The notes under the pieces: model-generated | What the model was told of the DNA's origin: nothing | What the model saw: only the letters and a program-made list of their open reading frames with translations | Database searches by the model: none | Assembly (NCBI GenBank): GCA_018350325.1 | Contig: JAEVLN010000003.1 | Span: 2,589,214-2,653,213, forward strand | Source of the DNA: Globodera rostochiensis | Taxonomy: Eukaryota; Nematoda; Chromadorea; Rhabditida; Heteroderidae | DNA: 64,000 bases | Direction of reading: 5' to 3' | Made by a program: the position numbers and the translations under genes | In this document: positions 11,560 through 26,917 of the stretch, piece after piece | Layout: each line of letters opens with the position of its first letter | Numbering within the stretch: the stretch's first letter is position 1

Positions 11560-13904
11560 CTGACAAAATTTGGGGGGTGCTATTGCTTATGCAAGGCAAA
11601 AAGAGTTTAGTATTTTTAAATCCTGGGGGGAGGCTTTTGTGGATTTAAGCAAATGAAGCACAGTGAATGGGTGAAAGTGTTCTTCTTTTTGGTGATTTGT
11701 TCCAATTTGTGGGGGGGGGGGGGGCAATGAATGAACGAATGACGGGGACGGACGGACGGACGAACCGTGAAAAGATCAGCGATGAACGGCGGTGGAGGAC
11801 GAATAGGGACGACGAAGGACGGCGCAGGGTCACAGAGGGGGCACCGCCGGGGACAGAAGCGCCCGGGGGGAGGACGACGAGCAGTGGGCACGACGGGACT
11901 TTGTGCATTTGTTGCTGAGGTGAGAACAGGTTAATGGGGTTAATTAACTAATGACTTGCGGCGGAAGAGACGCTTTTTTTTTGTAATTTGGACGGTGGGT
12001 ACAAATGAAAAAAAAAAGAGAGAGAAAGGAACAGAGGGGAAAGGGGAAGAACGGAAACGGTGGAAGGGAGTGCGCAAGAGAAGTAAAAAGAATATGAGGA
12101 GGAAGAGGAGGAAAAAGAATATGAGGAGGAAGAGGAGGAAAAAGAATATGAGGAGGAGAAAAATCTGAGGATGAAGAGGAGGAAAAAGAATCTGAGGAGA
12201 AAGAGAAAGAGGAGGGAAAAGAATCTGAGGAAGAAGTTGAAGAAAAAAGACGAGTGGGGGGGCGGAAGAGGACGGAAAGGAGAAAGGATGAACGAAGGAA
12301 GATAATAAGGTGCAATGAGGATGAATGGAAGAGGAGAACAAGAGAGGGATGGAAGGAATATAAAAGGGAGGATGAAAAGAAAAAGTTGGAAAGCGAAGGA
12401 GCTTTCCCTCCCCCCCCCCCCCGCATCCGACCAGCCCCCCCCCCAATTTTTTGCTTCCACCAGCCTCCGCCAATGAGCACATCCCCTGCCCCCCCCCAAC
12501 TCCACAATTCATCCATAACATCGATCGACGGATGAAGGACACCTGCCGATTGGGGGGGGGGGACTTTGTGCCCCGCAGCGACACCCGCAACACACAACAG
12601 GTCCCCAACACCTAAAGTACAGCAGCAGTAGCAGCAGCAGAACGCCCCCTTCTCCTCCTCCAACAGCGTGTACAAATAAATAACGTCCCCCCCCCAACCC
12701 CCGCCCCGTTGCTGGGAAACGGGGAAATGTGCAAAAGTTGCGGGAGAGCGGCGGCGGCGGCGGCGATCCTCCAAAATTGCAACGGGGGGAAAGGACTCTC
12801 TGATTTTGCGCGCCCAAATCCCTTCACCCCGCCGCCCGCAGTGGCTCGCGCGCAGCCATTGGGAAAATAACTCCCCGAAAAAGGGGGCCCCGATCAGCGA
12901 ATTCCTTGAAATTTTGTGAGGCGTTTACTCAAATTTTTGCTCCGTTACTTTAAAAAAATTGCCACAAAAATAAGCAAATTTGTTACAGTTTAGACATTTT
13001 TTTAAGCATAACTCCAAACCAAGTACATATAGGAAACCCTTAAAAATCAGGAACCTGCTGATCAATAAGTACCATGGTCACCTTGCCCGTACATACAGTT
13101 TCATTCTTTCAAAGAATGCGCAAAGGTCATCAATTAAATAAACACTTTCTCTCTTCTATATCATTTTTTTACTCTACTTTCTTTTGCATAATTTCAATTA
13201 AAAAACAACAGATGAAAAGGGAGGACAAGATCGGGTGGTGGGGAAGAGGGGGAGAGGGGGGGGGGGGGGTGATTGAATGGATGACCGATCATTTATTGAC
13301 CAAACTGTTCAGCAGCAGCATCACAGCAGCCGAGAGAATTTGTGTGTGTGTTGTGTCATTGGTGTTACATATAATGATGAATGATGTTGAAAGATTGATC
13401 GGCGAACAACAAAAAAAAAAGGGGGGGGGGAGAGATTGGCGTGGACACAGGACAAATGCTCTCTCTGGCTGTGATGTGTGTGCGATGAATGGACGGGATG
13501 GGTGTGATTTTGTGAACGGTTCGCGGTAAATTTGGGGGGAGGGGGAGAGAAAGATAGTCGAAAGTTAGTATAAAAAGAGAGAAAGATGATGGTGAGAGGC
13601 GCAGAAAAGAAAAAACAAAAAAATTATAGTTGTGAATTAATTGAATATAATATAAAATCTGTTGTTCCTCTCGCGGCTATGCATTTGTGTCTTGATGAGA
13701 TTACCCGCACCAAACAAACAAAAAAAACGATTTGAATTATTGGATTAATTAAAATGAACTTCCAGAGAAGCGGGTACACAAAAAAAAAACAAGAAAAATT
13801 CTTTTTTTACATTATATTTATGATGAAGTGATTGTTTTTACGGGGAGCTCATTATTTGTCAACAGAAGTCAACTGGCAGAGAGAGAGTCACAGCCCAGTT
13901 TTGG
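11560..13904. other. Low-complexity spacer upstream of the PTR gene
   Basis: No gene is supported. At 11990-12400 the plus strand is almost purely purine, with imperfect repeats of GAGGAAGAGGAGGAAAAAGAAT; long open frames there, such as Ser/Phe-rich ones on the minus strand, are explained by this bias. Poly-G and poly-C runs of 9-15 bases recur (for example 11712, 12412, 13260). Confidence 0.5.
11990..12400. repeat. Polypurine tract with imperfect 27-33 bp repeats
   Basis: About 400 bp in which nearly every plus-strand base is A or G, including repeated AATATGAGGAGGAAGAGGAGG units. Such tracts can form triplex or other non-B DNA; that is inference only. Confidence 0.7.
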
Positions 13905-16900
13905 TCACGTTCGGGACATGTCGTGCCGATTGTGAGCAGCAGCAGTCGACCCATTGGCCGTGCTGATCACCCCGGTGTCCTGCTTTGGCGGGCCGTTCTG
14001 CGGCGGCAGAGAGTCCATCCCAGCGCCAGACAGCGAAGCACCCAACAGCTGCTGCGAGCGCTGGTTGACCAGGCCAAAGTGGCGCATCATCAACAGTTCC
14101 TGCTCGATGGGGTTGATGACGGAGGCCGGATTGACAGAGAGATGGCCGGCAGAGAGAAGTGCCGAAGGCGGCGGAGGGATGAGATTGGAGGCGGTCATTT
14201 TGGACAGTTGCTGAAAACAGAAAGCAAATTCAGACAGAAAATCCAACAACCTAAGTTTTTAGTCTTTGTCACATCAAAAAGAAAACCGACCATTTGGTTT
14301 CCCAGTGCCATCATCGGCGGACCGTCCATTCTTCCGCCAAACTGTGAACGGACAAACTGCTCAATACCCATCGCCGGATTCGAACTGTTCAGTGCATTGG
14401 AAGCGGAGGAAGTGACCAGCTGAAATGGAAATGATCTGATAATATACAACTAATTAAAGCAATCACATGGATGAATAATGAGAAAACAAACACCAAGCTA
14501 TATATACGAATTGCTAACAAACTCATAACACTTAACTAGAGATTGGACGGGACCTGGATCCTCCAGGACACCTGATCCGGAATCCTGGTATTTTCGTCGC
14601 ACCAGGATCAGGTTTTTTAAAAAGTAGTTGAAAAAAGCGCTCGAAATTAAGTATTTACATTTGATACGTCGCTGTATTTCCAAAAGGTCCCCCCTCCCCC
14701 TACTATTTCACGTATGCTTAAAACCAGGGAAGTTTGAAATGCAAAGGGTGTTTTCGCCGCAGACAACAAAAGTGTGAATTCCCTAATCGTCACCATTGCC
14801 TGACGACTCTCCCCCCCCCCTCCCCCCTCCTCCTCCTTACCGGTTGTCCGCTCAGAAAGGCGGCCAAAATGCTTTCAGCGCCCGTCGCTTCGTTGCCGCC
14901 GCCGCCGCTGCTGTTGTTGAACGTGCCCGTGTGCATCAACGCATGGGCGCCTCCAGCAGCAGTCGCCGAATTGTTCGAGCCGGTGTTGGCCATCTGAGAA
15001 AGTGCAAGCGAGTTCTGTTGTTGCTGAAGGGACGGCAAGGCGGTGGGGTTCAAAATGTTGGCAGCAAAGGCCAAATTGGCCGGGGCGACAAGTGAGGACA
15101 GCATGTTGCTGCTGTTGTTGTTCGGTTGCTGTCCAGCTCCTGCAGCTACCATTGTGTTGATGTTGTTGGTGGCAATGGAATTGGCAACGCTGTTAGAGGC
15201 GACACTGCTGGCGCCAAACTGGGCCAAAAAGTTGTTGGCCATGGCACACTGGGTGGCCGCCGCCGAGGCGTTATTGCTGTCATTGGCTGCATTGGTGTTG
15301 TTGCTGTTAGGCTGAAGCGCAAAGGCGGCAGAAAGGGATGCCGGATGGTGTTGTTGCTGCGGATTGTTGTTCGCCTGTTGTTGTAGCAGTGTCAGCAACT
15401 GGGCATGTTGATGCAATTGTGCAGCAGCAGCCGCGTCACTGTTCCCACTGGTCAGTGAGCCGGCACCGGGGCCCATCGGCTGGATGGGAAAGCCGCCGAA
15501 AAGATGAGGGGGCATGGAGCCGACCGACGGGTGGACAGAGTTCGCGGAAAGAAACTGAGACAACCCGCCGAGGGCGTTCAACGGTCCGGAAGAGGAGGCG
15601 AACGGACCCAACGAATTGGCTCCTTGGACAGGAAAGCGAACGCCATGGGAATGAAGAGGTGAGGAACTGAAACAACAACCAATAACTTTTTGATTTTTGG
15701 CATTTTTGAGTCAACAAAATTCAATTTCAATCAATTGTCTTTGACTCACTCATTAAATGTTGAGATCCTTTGTTGCTGTTGTTGTTGACCCATCAGAAGT
15801 GCAATTTGTTGCTGCAGGTTGAGATTGGCACTCGCCGCAGACAGCATTGGGAATGCGGACGACGAGGCGGAATTTGGCAACAAATTGTTCCCGGTCCGTT
15901 TGCCTTGCTCTTGTTGCAATTGTAACAGCTGCTGATGATGTTGTGCCATCGTTGGAGCGGAAACGTTTGCCATCGCGTTGTTCGCGCCACGACTGCCGTT
16001 TTTGTTGTTTTGTTGCTGCTGTTCGTTGCTTTGTTGTGCCGGAAACGATGATGACGACGACGACGTCGCCACGGACACCGAAGACGGCTTCCGCTCCGTT
16101 TTCTGTTGATGTTCACGCCCAGCACAGCCCGTCGCCGACGTTGTGTTGGATTGCTTCCGATGGGATCCGCCGGTGTTCGTCGTCCGTACGTTTGCAATTT
16201 TTTTCTGCGCCTCGACGTGTTTCGCAATTTCGTGCGCAATTGTCGCATGCATATTGCACCACCGTCCATTCTGAACCAATAAAATTATTTCGCCATTAAA
16301 CAAAAACTCAAACAAAATAAAATCCCCCCCCCCATAAATTGAATAAAAAAAAGACTATCACAAAATGCACAACAAACACCTTAAAAGGAATGTGTACAGC
16401 CGCAGCATTTGTTTGTTGAATTGACGCCGAAGTTGGGGCGATGGCGGCTGACGGTCTGCCGACTTTTTGAGAGGCGACAATCAAATTGGCATTGGCAGCA
16501 TGCGAATCCAACGCCGGCGGATTCGAAACACCACAGGAGGCGGCGGAGGCGGACGAAGGCAAAACAGCGGAAGTGCTCGGCAAACCCAACGCCGCCGCGT
16601 CCACGCCCAAAACGCGTCCGTTGTTGACAACCAATTGGTGCTGTTGCTGCTGCTGCTGAGACAAATCAGAAACGGCGGTCAACTGAACAAACGCAAAATC
16701 ATTTGCTGCACAAAATTTCTTTTCGCAAAACTTTTTGGGACGACTGTTGCAGCACGGCGTTGGCCTTGTCGAGTGCAGCAGCGCTGTCGCCACCAAACGG
16801 GGCGGACGGCAGCCCGAGAGCAGCCTTGGCCGCCAGGGATGGGTCAATTGCGTAAAGGGTGGCCAACGACTGATGGAACTGAAAGAAGACGCCGTGCGGA

Positions 16901-19900
16901 ATTAAATCTTGAACAAAACTAAAAAAAAAACACACATTGTATGCCAAGTCGGAATCCCTAAAAGAGCAGGGGTTGAGCTGCTGCTGGTCCGCATGCGGCA
17001 AATGTCCTGTCGTAGAAGAACCACCACCTTGCTGCAACGACGGCACAGCATCGGAAACTGAAATTCAACCGTTTTACATTTTATTGCTTCTTCAATGCTT
17101 AACAGTCGTTCATCAAGCCGCTCACCCTCGCTCATTCAAAACGAATGATTTTTGTCACCCAACTCCGCACACAATCAGCCCCCACCTTTTTGAAGCAAAT
17201 CCCTCTCCAACGCCGCTTTGAACACATTTTGATGCTGTTGATGAAGCGTCTTCGTCTGTTGCGCGAAGGATGCATCCGTCGGAACTGTTTGTTGCAGTTG
17301 CATTGCCCCCGAACCGTTTGAACCCGCAATTCCAATCAAAAGCGACCTGAAAATGATGCATTTAAAGTAAACTAGCTTCAATTTTCGTTTATAAGCGCGT
17401 GATTCAACACTGGCCTATTGCTACTGGGTGTCGTCCCGCCGAACTCCTCCAATTTGCCCTCCTCCAGCTTTGCCATTTTGCTGGCTGGCGGCATGCACTG
17501 CAACAGTCCAGCCGTCGTTTCGGGTCGCATCAAACCGTTGCGACGGATCGCAGCGATTCCAATTGTCGCAGACGACGGACGTTTTGTCGCTGCTGCTGCA
17601 GCCGCCGTCGTTGTTGAGGTCGCAATGGACGCGGTGACCATTTCCGCTGTCGAAGACGAAGAGGACGGCAATTGTTGCGGTTTGAAATTCACTGGGCTTC
17701 CGTCGTGTTCGGCAGCAGACTTCAGTAGTCCTCCATCTCGTAACCTTAGCAGACCGGACACCACATTTTCGACAGCATTGCAAGAGGAGGACGACGTGGA
17801 GGAGGAAATGTCCGACGGCTGGGCGTTCGGAGCACAGGGGACAGTGCCGGATTTGTTGGAGATAATACGCTAAAATGACAACACGATGCTAATTAAAAGG
17901 TTATTCTTAACTGATAATAAATTCTTAAACAAAAATAAAGCAAACCCAACGACAAACAAACAAAAAAGGTCTCCTTTTGCTTTTGCCCTTTTCTTTCCCC
18001 ATCCCATATTTTAAATGTTGTTCCAAAAATAAATTTCTGGAAGGTTTGAGACGGAAGTAGAGATTAAATTAATCCAAAGACTCATTAGAGTGGGGAGCAA
18101 AAAAGAGAGTGAGAGAAAGACAGCGTTAATGACAAATGTTCGGTTTAGTTTATCCGTGGAAGAGGGGGTGGTCGATGATCGGCTGGAAAGAAGCCAAAAC
18201 GACTAAGCGGACGGAGGGAGCAAGCGAAATGGGGCAGATGAGGAGGGAAGGGAGGGCATGTGCAAAGAGTGAGCCGAAGATAGAATGAGAATTAGCGAGG
18301 CGAGTGTGTGTGTGTTATGTCTGGGCGGGCGCTGTTTGGAAATTCAATTCAGTGAAAGGTACGGAAGAGAAGAGGGTGGGGTGGGGGAGGGCGACGAATG
18401 AAGGCCGCTGAAGGGCACTCTCCGCCCGGGAGACTGGCGGTACGGGGGGGGGGGGGAAAGGGGTGAAGGGGCGCTTTGTCAAAAATGGAAAATGGCGAGG
18501 GCGTATTGGAGGGGGGAGGAGGGGGGGGGGGGGGGGGGAGAAAGTAGAAAAAACGGGGGCGGCTGTCAATTTTATGCTAGCGGCAAGTGCAGGGGCAAAC
18601 TAAAAAAAGAAAAGGGCGAGTTGGGGCCAAGCGGAGAATTGTACGGACGACGGCGACGGCACAAAGAAGTTGGGTGGGAACCCCGGGGGGGGGGGAGCCG
18701 ATTGAGTTCGGGGGGGGGGGGGGTATAATCTTGCATGGATATGATATATTCGTGTTTAGGAATCCCCCCCCCCCCCCCCTGTCAGTTATACGACAAAAAT
18801 TGTTGCCGAGTTTTGTCGAATTGAGGGGGGGGGGCTCATTTGTCAAAATACATACGTGGGGAAAAGGGACACTATTAAAAGATGAAAAAAAGGGGGGGGG
18901 GAGGAGAAAAGGGCAAAAGTATCATGATCACACAAACATATTTAAAAAGTAAGAAGAATGACAAAATTGGGTGTGGAAAGGGAGAAGAATAAAATAATAA
19001 TCGACAACCAACCGTTCACAAATGGCCCCACCTGTCCCCCCGGGGTAAAATATATTTGTTTATTAGCCAACCAAGAAGAGAGTATTCAATTCAATTCAGG
19101 CGCTTGAGGAGGAAGAAATATGATGACGAGGTCCATCAAAAAACAATTCCTAACCCGCGGACTTATTAAAGAAATGCAAAAACCAATCGGCTTAATTTTC
19201 CGTGTCGTCCAAATAAATCCGTTTCATTTTAAAGAGAGCAAGACGTATCAGAATCACACGTAAACTTACACTTTAATCACCGGAGGGGCACAGCACATTT
19301 ATGGAACGTCCGTCCCATTACTTTATAAAAGGACGCCCATTTATCAGTTGATTGACCTTACAACACAAACACTCGTTGCCCGCCGGAGAGGAATGAATTA
19401 AAATGTGTCGGACTATATACCATATAACAACTAAACTAACTGAAAGCGTGGAGACAAATGGGGAGAAAAAAAAGCTAAAAGAAAAAAAAATGTTAATTTA
19501 CGGTGGGATAGAAAACTAAATTGATACATACAGTGTTTAGAAGTGGGGGTGGGGAGAACAAGAATTATGCAAATAAATAATGCGAGGGGACAGGTGAAAA
19601 ATGGTGAGAATGAAAACTGTTTAAACTTTTGAACACAATTGTCCATGTTGCACCTTTTTGTTTGATTATTTTGGATCCCATTCCGGGAACCCCACCCCCC
19701 CCCCCCCGTTTTACTATATGTCCCCCTCCCCACCACCCCACCTTCGCTCGTTTGTCCTCGCCACGCTTTGTCTGTCGCTGGCGGCGCCTCTCCTCCCTCC
19801 GCTTTTCCCTTTCCGCCACTTTTGCCTCCTTTCGTTGCTCCCGCCGTTGGCGTTTCCTCTCCGCCATATCCTCCGCCAATTGCGCCATTGGCCCCCCCAC

Positions 19901-22194
19901 TCCTCCCGCATCCGCGCCGTCGCCGCCGCTGCTGCCGCTGTTTTGCGACGTTTGCAACGCCAATTTGCGCTGTTGCCTTCGCTCTTCGCGCTCTTTCTTC
20001 CGCTGCTCCTTTCTCTCCTGGCGCACTCTCTTCTTGGCCTCCTTCTTCTCTCGCTTGAGTTCCGCCTGATTTTTTGTTGAATTTTAAAATAAATTGAACT
20101 CGCCCGCCCGCCCAGCCCACATTGAAATTCAAATGTTTTCCTGCACAATTTTTTGGGGGGGGGGGGGGGGACAAATGAATTCAGGGTTCAGAATGCATTT
20201 AGCTTTTTGAAATGAATGGCGGACTATTCAGAAGCATCAACGGCTTGCAACGCCTTAGCGGGGATTTACCATTTTTTTGAATGCTCCGGTTCCAAAAAAT
20301 TTTCTCCTCCCTCTCTCCCCCCCCCCCAAAATGTAATGCAAACTCCCAAAAAGTACAAGGATCAGCCGCCCGCCCTCCAGCCAACCAACCAGGCTTCGTC
20401 GGCCCTTTTTCTTGACTCTGTTCATCCGCAAGTTTTCCTCGTGCTGTCGCTGCTTCTCCGCCGTCTCCTCCTCCGCCTTGATGGCGTCCTCCCTGTCTTT
20501 GAGCACCTGAAAGTCCGTCATCATCATCATCATCATCATAATCATCATCACTTTTGTGTGCGGACCAAAGTTCTGTCTCCTTCTCTCTCTTTATTTCTGT
20601 TGTCCCCCCCCCCCTATCTCCAATCTCCACAAACAAAACTCTCTCATACGTTGTAGTCATCCAACGAGCGAAAAAGCAGCAAAGAAAATTCGTCGATGAC
20701 AATTTCGTTGATAATGTCCTCTTCCACCGCCGCCTCCTCGCCCTCCTCCGCCTCCAATCGGTGGTTTTCAGCTGCCGTTTTCATCGTCGCCCGTCGTAAC
20801 ACTAGCCCCGGATAGCGTTTGGCGAGAAATTGTTGGGAACGAGGACATAAAAAACTAAAAAAAAAAATTTTTTGATCGACGATGGACCAATGGATTCATT
20901 TATCACACACACAACACGAGATTGCAATGTGCGCGATTCTTTTTTCGATTATTACTGCCTTTGGAAGAAAAAAATAAAAATTTGAAAACGTACCAAAATT
21001 GAAGAAACAAATCGATTAAAAAAGCGCGGACGAGCTCAAATCTTTAGATGAAAAGTTGCCGTTTTATGCAAATATTATTCGAAAGTATAGGAGCAAAAAT
21101 ACTGTCCTCTTTTTCCCTACTTTCATTTTTCTCCACTTTTAAAAATGTTTTTTTTTTCTCGAGCCCAAAACGTCCCTCGCACTCTTACAATCTCCGAGCC
21201 AACATTTATTGGCCAATTCGTCAAAGACACCCCCCCCCCCCACCAACTGACTGAACTGACTTATTGACCTGTGCTTTCCGATGGCCACAAAATCTCTGAG
21301 CAACTCCTCGTTGCTGTACTTGACCAGTGCCACATCCGCCACCGCCGCCGCCGTCAACGAATTAAAAGAGAAGACCGCCGCTGCCGCCGCCAGCGTCGCC
21401 GACGTTCCATTCGCTGGGCTTCCCTTCGGCTGGCCATTGTTGCACGAGAGGAGGTACTTCCCCACCACCTCCGTTGTTGGATCAGCTGACGCCGTCGTTT
21501 TCTGTCGTTTTTTGACTGATGGTGAACATCGCGACGGTTTCTTTCTAAAATTAACTCTTTCTGCACACATTCTCTTAAATGCGATTATTGATTTTGTTCC
21601 AAAATAAACATTCTCTCGAAGAAAAAGCCTTTTAAGAAATCATTAGTTTTAATTTGTAAAAAGGACAAAAAACGCGTTTAATTAACCATTGCTTGCTTTA
21701 GTTCAGTACTTTTAAGTTTGTTTAAGCGCAAAAATCAACTCAACAAAAAAATTAGTAACAATTATTTGAATAAGAAAAAAAACTGTTAGCCCCAAAATCG
21801 CTCACCCCTCCGACGGAAGTGCGGGCGTTTTGAAGCAGTTGCTATTGGATTTGACGACGAGGGTCTTTTCGATGGTCGATGCTTTCTGCTGCTCTTTAAC
21901 ATGTTCGGCGAGTTCGACTCCCTCCACGAAAGAAGGGGGGATGATGGTTGTTGTACAATTATGGGGCGAGCTGGCGTCAAGATGGGGGCGAATGTCCACT
22001 TTGATCTCTTCGGTTTGGCCACCATTCAACAACAAATGATGGTCCGTCTCCGGCGGATGACAGTCCGAGGCGGGCGAAAGCTCCTTGGGGGGAGACGAAG
22101 TTTTTGAGATTGCAGGCCGAGGCGGGAGGCGAGTACAGACGGGCGGAGGCGGGAAGTCAATGTCCTCCTCCTCCTTGTGCTGCTCCTCCTTCAT
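13905..22194 (-). CDS. AUTS2/fibrosin/Tay-like Gln- and Asn-rich nuclear protein
   Basis: Large minus-strand gene with consistent splice phases. Exons read: 22194-21795 (start ATG 22194, acidic and Pro-rich), 21577 to about 21247 (basic KKPSRCSPSVKKRQK, then KYSNEELLRDFVAIGKH), possibly about 21225-21180, 20801-20650, 20506-20417, 20065-19742 (Lys/Arg/Glu coiled coil), 17869 to about 17409, 17346-17186, 17057-16936, 16878-16732, 16682-16380, 16270-15750, 15666-14841, 14419 to about 14293, and 14210-13905 with a TGA stop. Two points resemble AUTS2-family proteins. One is an N-terminal VEEDIINEIVIDEFSLL, compared with the EEDIIDGFA.TSF motif. The other is NGRWCNMHATIAHEIAKH..AQKK at about 16270-16205, compared with the family signature G(K)WC.MH..IA..I..H..K.K, followed in both by a Ser/Gly/Phe-rich segment (SLGPFASSSG, HLFGGFP). 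In animals AUTS2 acts with variant PRC1 complexes in transcription. Homology is inferred from these short motifs; most of the rest is polyglutamine, polyalanine and serine. Exons 5' of 20.8 kb might belong to a separate gene. Confidence 0.5.
17873..19741 (-). other. Long intron of the AUTS2-like gene, low complexity
   Basis: Spacer of about 1.9 kb between the coiled-coil exon (which ends at a weak GTGGGG donor) and the acceptor before 17869. It contains G runs at about 18443, 18521-18538 and 18711-18723 and a C run at 18765-18779, with no recognisable coding exon. If the two halves are separate genes, this is the intergenic space. Confidence 0.4.
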
Positions 22195-25100
22195 CACAGA
22201 AAACGCAAATAATAAGCAAACAAACAGACACCTGCAAAGTGTGGCACACTAAATTTTATGTGAAAAATGGGCGATAATTATTGTGCTTGGCTCGTAAAAG
22301 AGCACAAATATAGTAGTAATGTGACAAATCGAAAAAGAAAGGGTTCGACGACCAACCCCCCTCCCCCCCCCCCCCAAATGTGTTGGAAAGGAAATCGGTG
22401 GAGTCTCAGTGAGAAATTCGCTTGTTTGGATTTTGGAGTAGTGGAAAAAAGAATTAGACTCCTCTCATCGACCCAGAGGGAGGGGGGGGGGGGGGGGGGG
22501 AGGAATGCACACATATCTCCCCCCCCCCCCCCCCCCCCCCGCACATTCTCTCGCCTTCCTTTTCTGCCCCAATTCTCTCCCCAAAGGTCTCCTCTACTCC
22601 TCTGCCCACTCCCAAACTCTCTCGTTCTCTCCAACATCTTTGCCTGTCTGGTGTACTTGTGTCAGCCAGTCAAAGCAGCAGATGGATGAAAATCAATAGG
22701 GGAAGGGTTCCCCCCCCCCCACTTTTCCCAGCAGTTCAGCAATTCTCGTCACAAACAAATGCATAATGATCATAATTTTGTAATTTGTTGTTGAATTTTG
22801 TGAATTATGTAAAGATTAAGTTAGGACCAACAAATGATTGATTGTCTGTCTGATCGACATGATCAGATGACCACAATAGAATTTGCACGATAGAATGGTC
22901 AGAAGAAAACTACGCGCGCATGTCCGATAGAGGATGGTAGTTGTTCGGAGAAAATTCTTTACGCGATGAAAAGACGGACGAGACGAATGGTGGGGAAATT
23001 GAAGGAAGAGAATCGGGGAGACTGACTATCTGTTACATAAATGTAATATTGTAAGTTTGGTGTGGGAAAAGAATTTTAAAAATTTTGAATAAATTTATAA
23101 AATCAGCTTGGACCCGGGCAATGTTTTTTTGGGTTGTCGGAACACGCTGGGCTTTATTAATCCGGGTCGGATATTTGCCAGTCGGTCCACCACCAAAATA
23201 CCATTTAATTGCAAATGGTAAACGGTAAATTTGGCATTTAGGGCTTCAGGGACTAATTCCGATCCCGATGTTTTTAAAAAATTTTGGAATTCGGAACTCC
23301 GGTCCCACCGATCCCTAAATCACGAAATGCGTGCACCAATTGGCTTGCAAATAAGGACATGTCTTTAATGAGACAATTGAAAAGTGTCATACAATTGAAT
23401 AGGCCAAAATTTAAATTAGGCAAAACGCCAAAATTTAGCTTTTCAAACTAACGACCGTAGGTTCAAACCTCTTCGACGCATTCGACTTTTTTTGTTTTGT
23501 TTTGTGTTTCTTAGTCCAATACCATTCCGTAAATTGCTTAATACCCACTCAAAACAAACAAAGCCGGCATCATTTGAAAGCTCTTGATGAATAAGCTATT
23601 TACTTTTTAAGCATAAATTAAGCAATTTGTTCTGAAATAAAGTTATAGAGAGAACACCAAAAGAAGAGAACGGACAGAAAGAGGGCGAAAAGCGAAATAG
23701 TACGGGGACAGGGGGTGCTCTGCTCACAAATCAGTGGAGGGAGCCCAATAGTACAGCAATTGGAGCACCAATCCAAAAATTAAACATTCCATTTGGGAGG
23801 GAGGGGGGGGCGGGGAGTGTAAAAAATCTTTATTTTTTATTAAATTTTCTCAAAAGGAATTTTTGAGAATAAAAATAAACAAAACATCTCAAAAAAAAAA
23901 GGGGAGGAAGGAGGGCATATAAATTTGATGAAGTCATTGGGGCATGGGCTGAAAACATCGGCAAATAATCTGATGCCCGTGGTCGCAGAGCAACGGATTT
24001 GATGCAAAATGCCGCACTTAGTCGTCCCCGTCCCCTGCACACTTTTGTAACATTACACAATTCCGAAAAGGTATTAATATGTATCACCACTCACTCACTC
24101 ACTCTTCTCGAGACTATCCGTTGAAAATTGGAGTGGTTTATTGGAACGGCATTTTGCACTATCAAAACAAAACGCCTTAAAAGGGCAAAAATAAAGAAAG
24201 AAAATGAAAAAAAATAAGCAAAAAAAAATAAAAAATAAATTAGGTAGCAACGCAATTTTACTCTTACATAACAATTATTTTACCCAAGAAAATTAAGTTC
24301 AACAAGACATAAATATAAGAGAGCGGTGGCGGAGGGGGGGGGGGGAGGGTGGGGGAAGGGGGAGGAAAGGAAGGGAGATGAGATGGGAGGGGGGCGGGGG
24401 AGGAGATGACTGCGATAGTGAAGAGATGTGAGCGGGGGAGAGAGATCAATAATGGGGGGGACGACGACGATAATGAAAGTGAGAGAGAGAGAAGAGAGAG
24501 AGACGAGGGGAGAGAGAGAGCGTAGGAGAGGGATGGAAGGAGGGGGGAAGGGAAAAAAGAGAGATTGAATTGAAAAGTGGGAGGAGGAAGAGGTGGGGGA
24601 GCCGGGGGGGGGGGGGGGGGGTCGGGGGAGGGGCTGGAGGAGTACGAACAAGCAGCTACGGATGAGTACCCGTCGCCCCCGCCCTCCCACGACAGCACCC
24701 GCCACCGCCACTTTCCGTCCGTCCGTCGGTGGTGGTGGTGGTGGCGGGTGTTTTGTGTCACTCAAGGAGGGGGGAGGGAGGGGGGGGGGGGGAGCAAAGA
24801 ATGCGACGGATGGGGGGGGGAGTGAGCGAATCAGCGGATGATGAAAACTTCATTCGAACAAATAGTCGCAAATTCACGGCTTTGATTGGATCAAGCATTT
24901 AAAACGCCGACGCATGGACCAGCGAAGCGCTGGAATTTTTTAGTGAATTCAAAAAGTGTCAAATGCCCGACAGACACACACAAAAAAATGGAGGTCAGTT
25001 TTGTGTGTTTCCTTTACTTTTTGTGGGAAAACTTTTTGAATCCCCCCCCCAGCTCCTTAATTCACACCAATGGCACGGAAAAGTCAATCCCATTTAACCG

Positions 25101-25350
25101 TAAATTGTTTAAACCCATGAAAATAGTCTCAATTCACAACATCGAACAAACAAAAAAGTCCCACCAATTTGTCTAGTTGAAATATAATTAAAACAAAAAA
25201 TTAAATACTTTAGAAAGCCATGCATAATAAAATAAAGTGCAGCAAGAACAAAGAAAAGCGTGACTCTAAACTTTTTTATTCTCTTTTTGCACAATGTCTC
25301 AGTAAATTTTGTTTGAAAAAAACAAAATTTGGACAAACAAACAAAAGAAA
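22195..25350. other. Intergenic low-complexity region without genes
   Basis: No coding region is supported. Paired G and C runs occur at 22483-22500 and 22520-22540. 24300-24840 is strongly purine-biased on the plus strand with G runs, giving spurious Ser/Pro/Leu-rich frames on the minus strand. A tRNA B-box-like GGTTCAAACC near 23460 is isolated. Confidence 0.5.

Positions 25351-26917
<1,567 letters not shown>

Noticed and set aside
11940..12774. Phe/Ser/Pro-rich minus-strand frames up to 276 codons
   Set aside because: They are produced by the polypurine tract on the plus strand and by poly-C/G runs.
23440..23490. tRNA-like B box (GGTTCAAACC) suggesting a tRNA or SINE
   Set aside because: The flanking bases do not pair as a T-stem, and no A box, anticodon stem or acceptor stem could be found upstream.
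24264..24841. Ser/Pro/Leu-rich frames of 160 codons on the minus strand
   Set aside because: The region is a purine/pyrimidine-biased low-complexity tract with homopolymer runs; the frames have no motifs or splice links.
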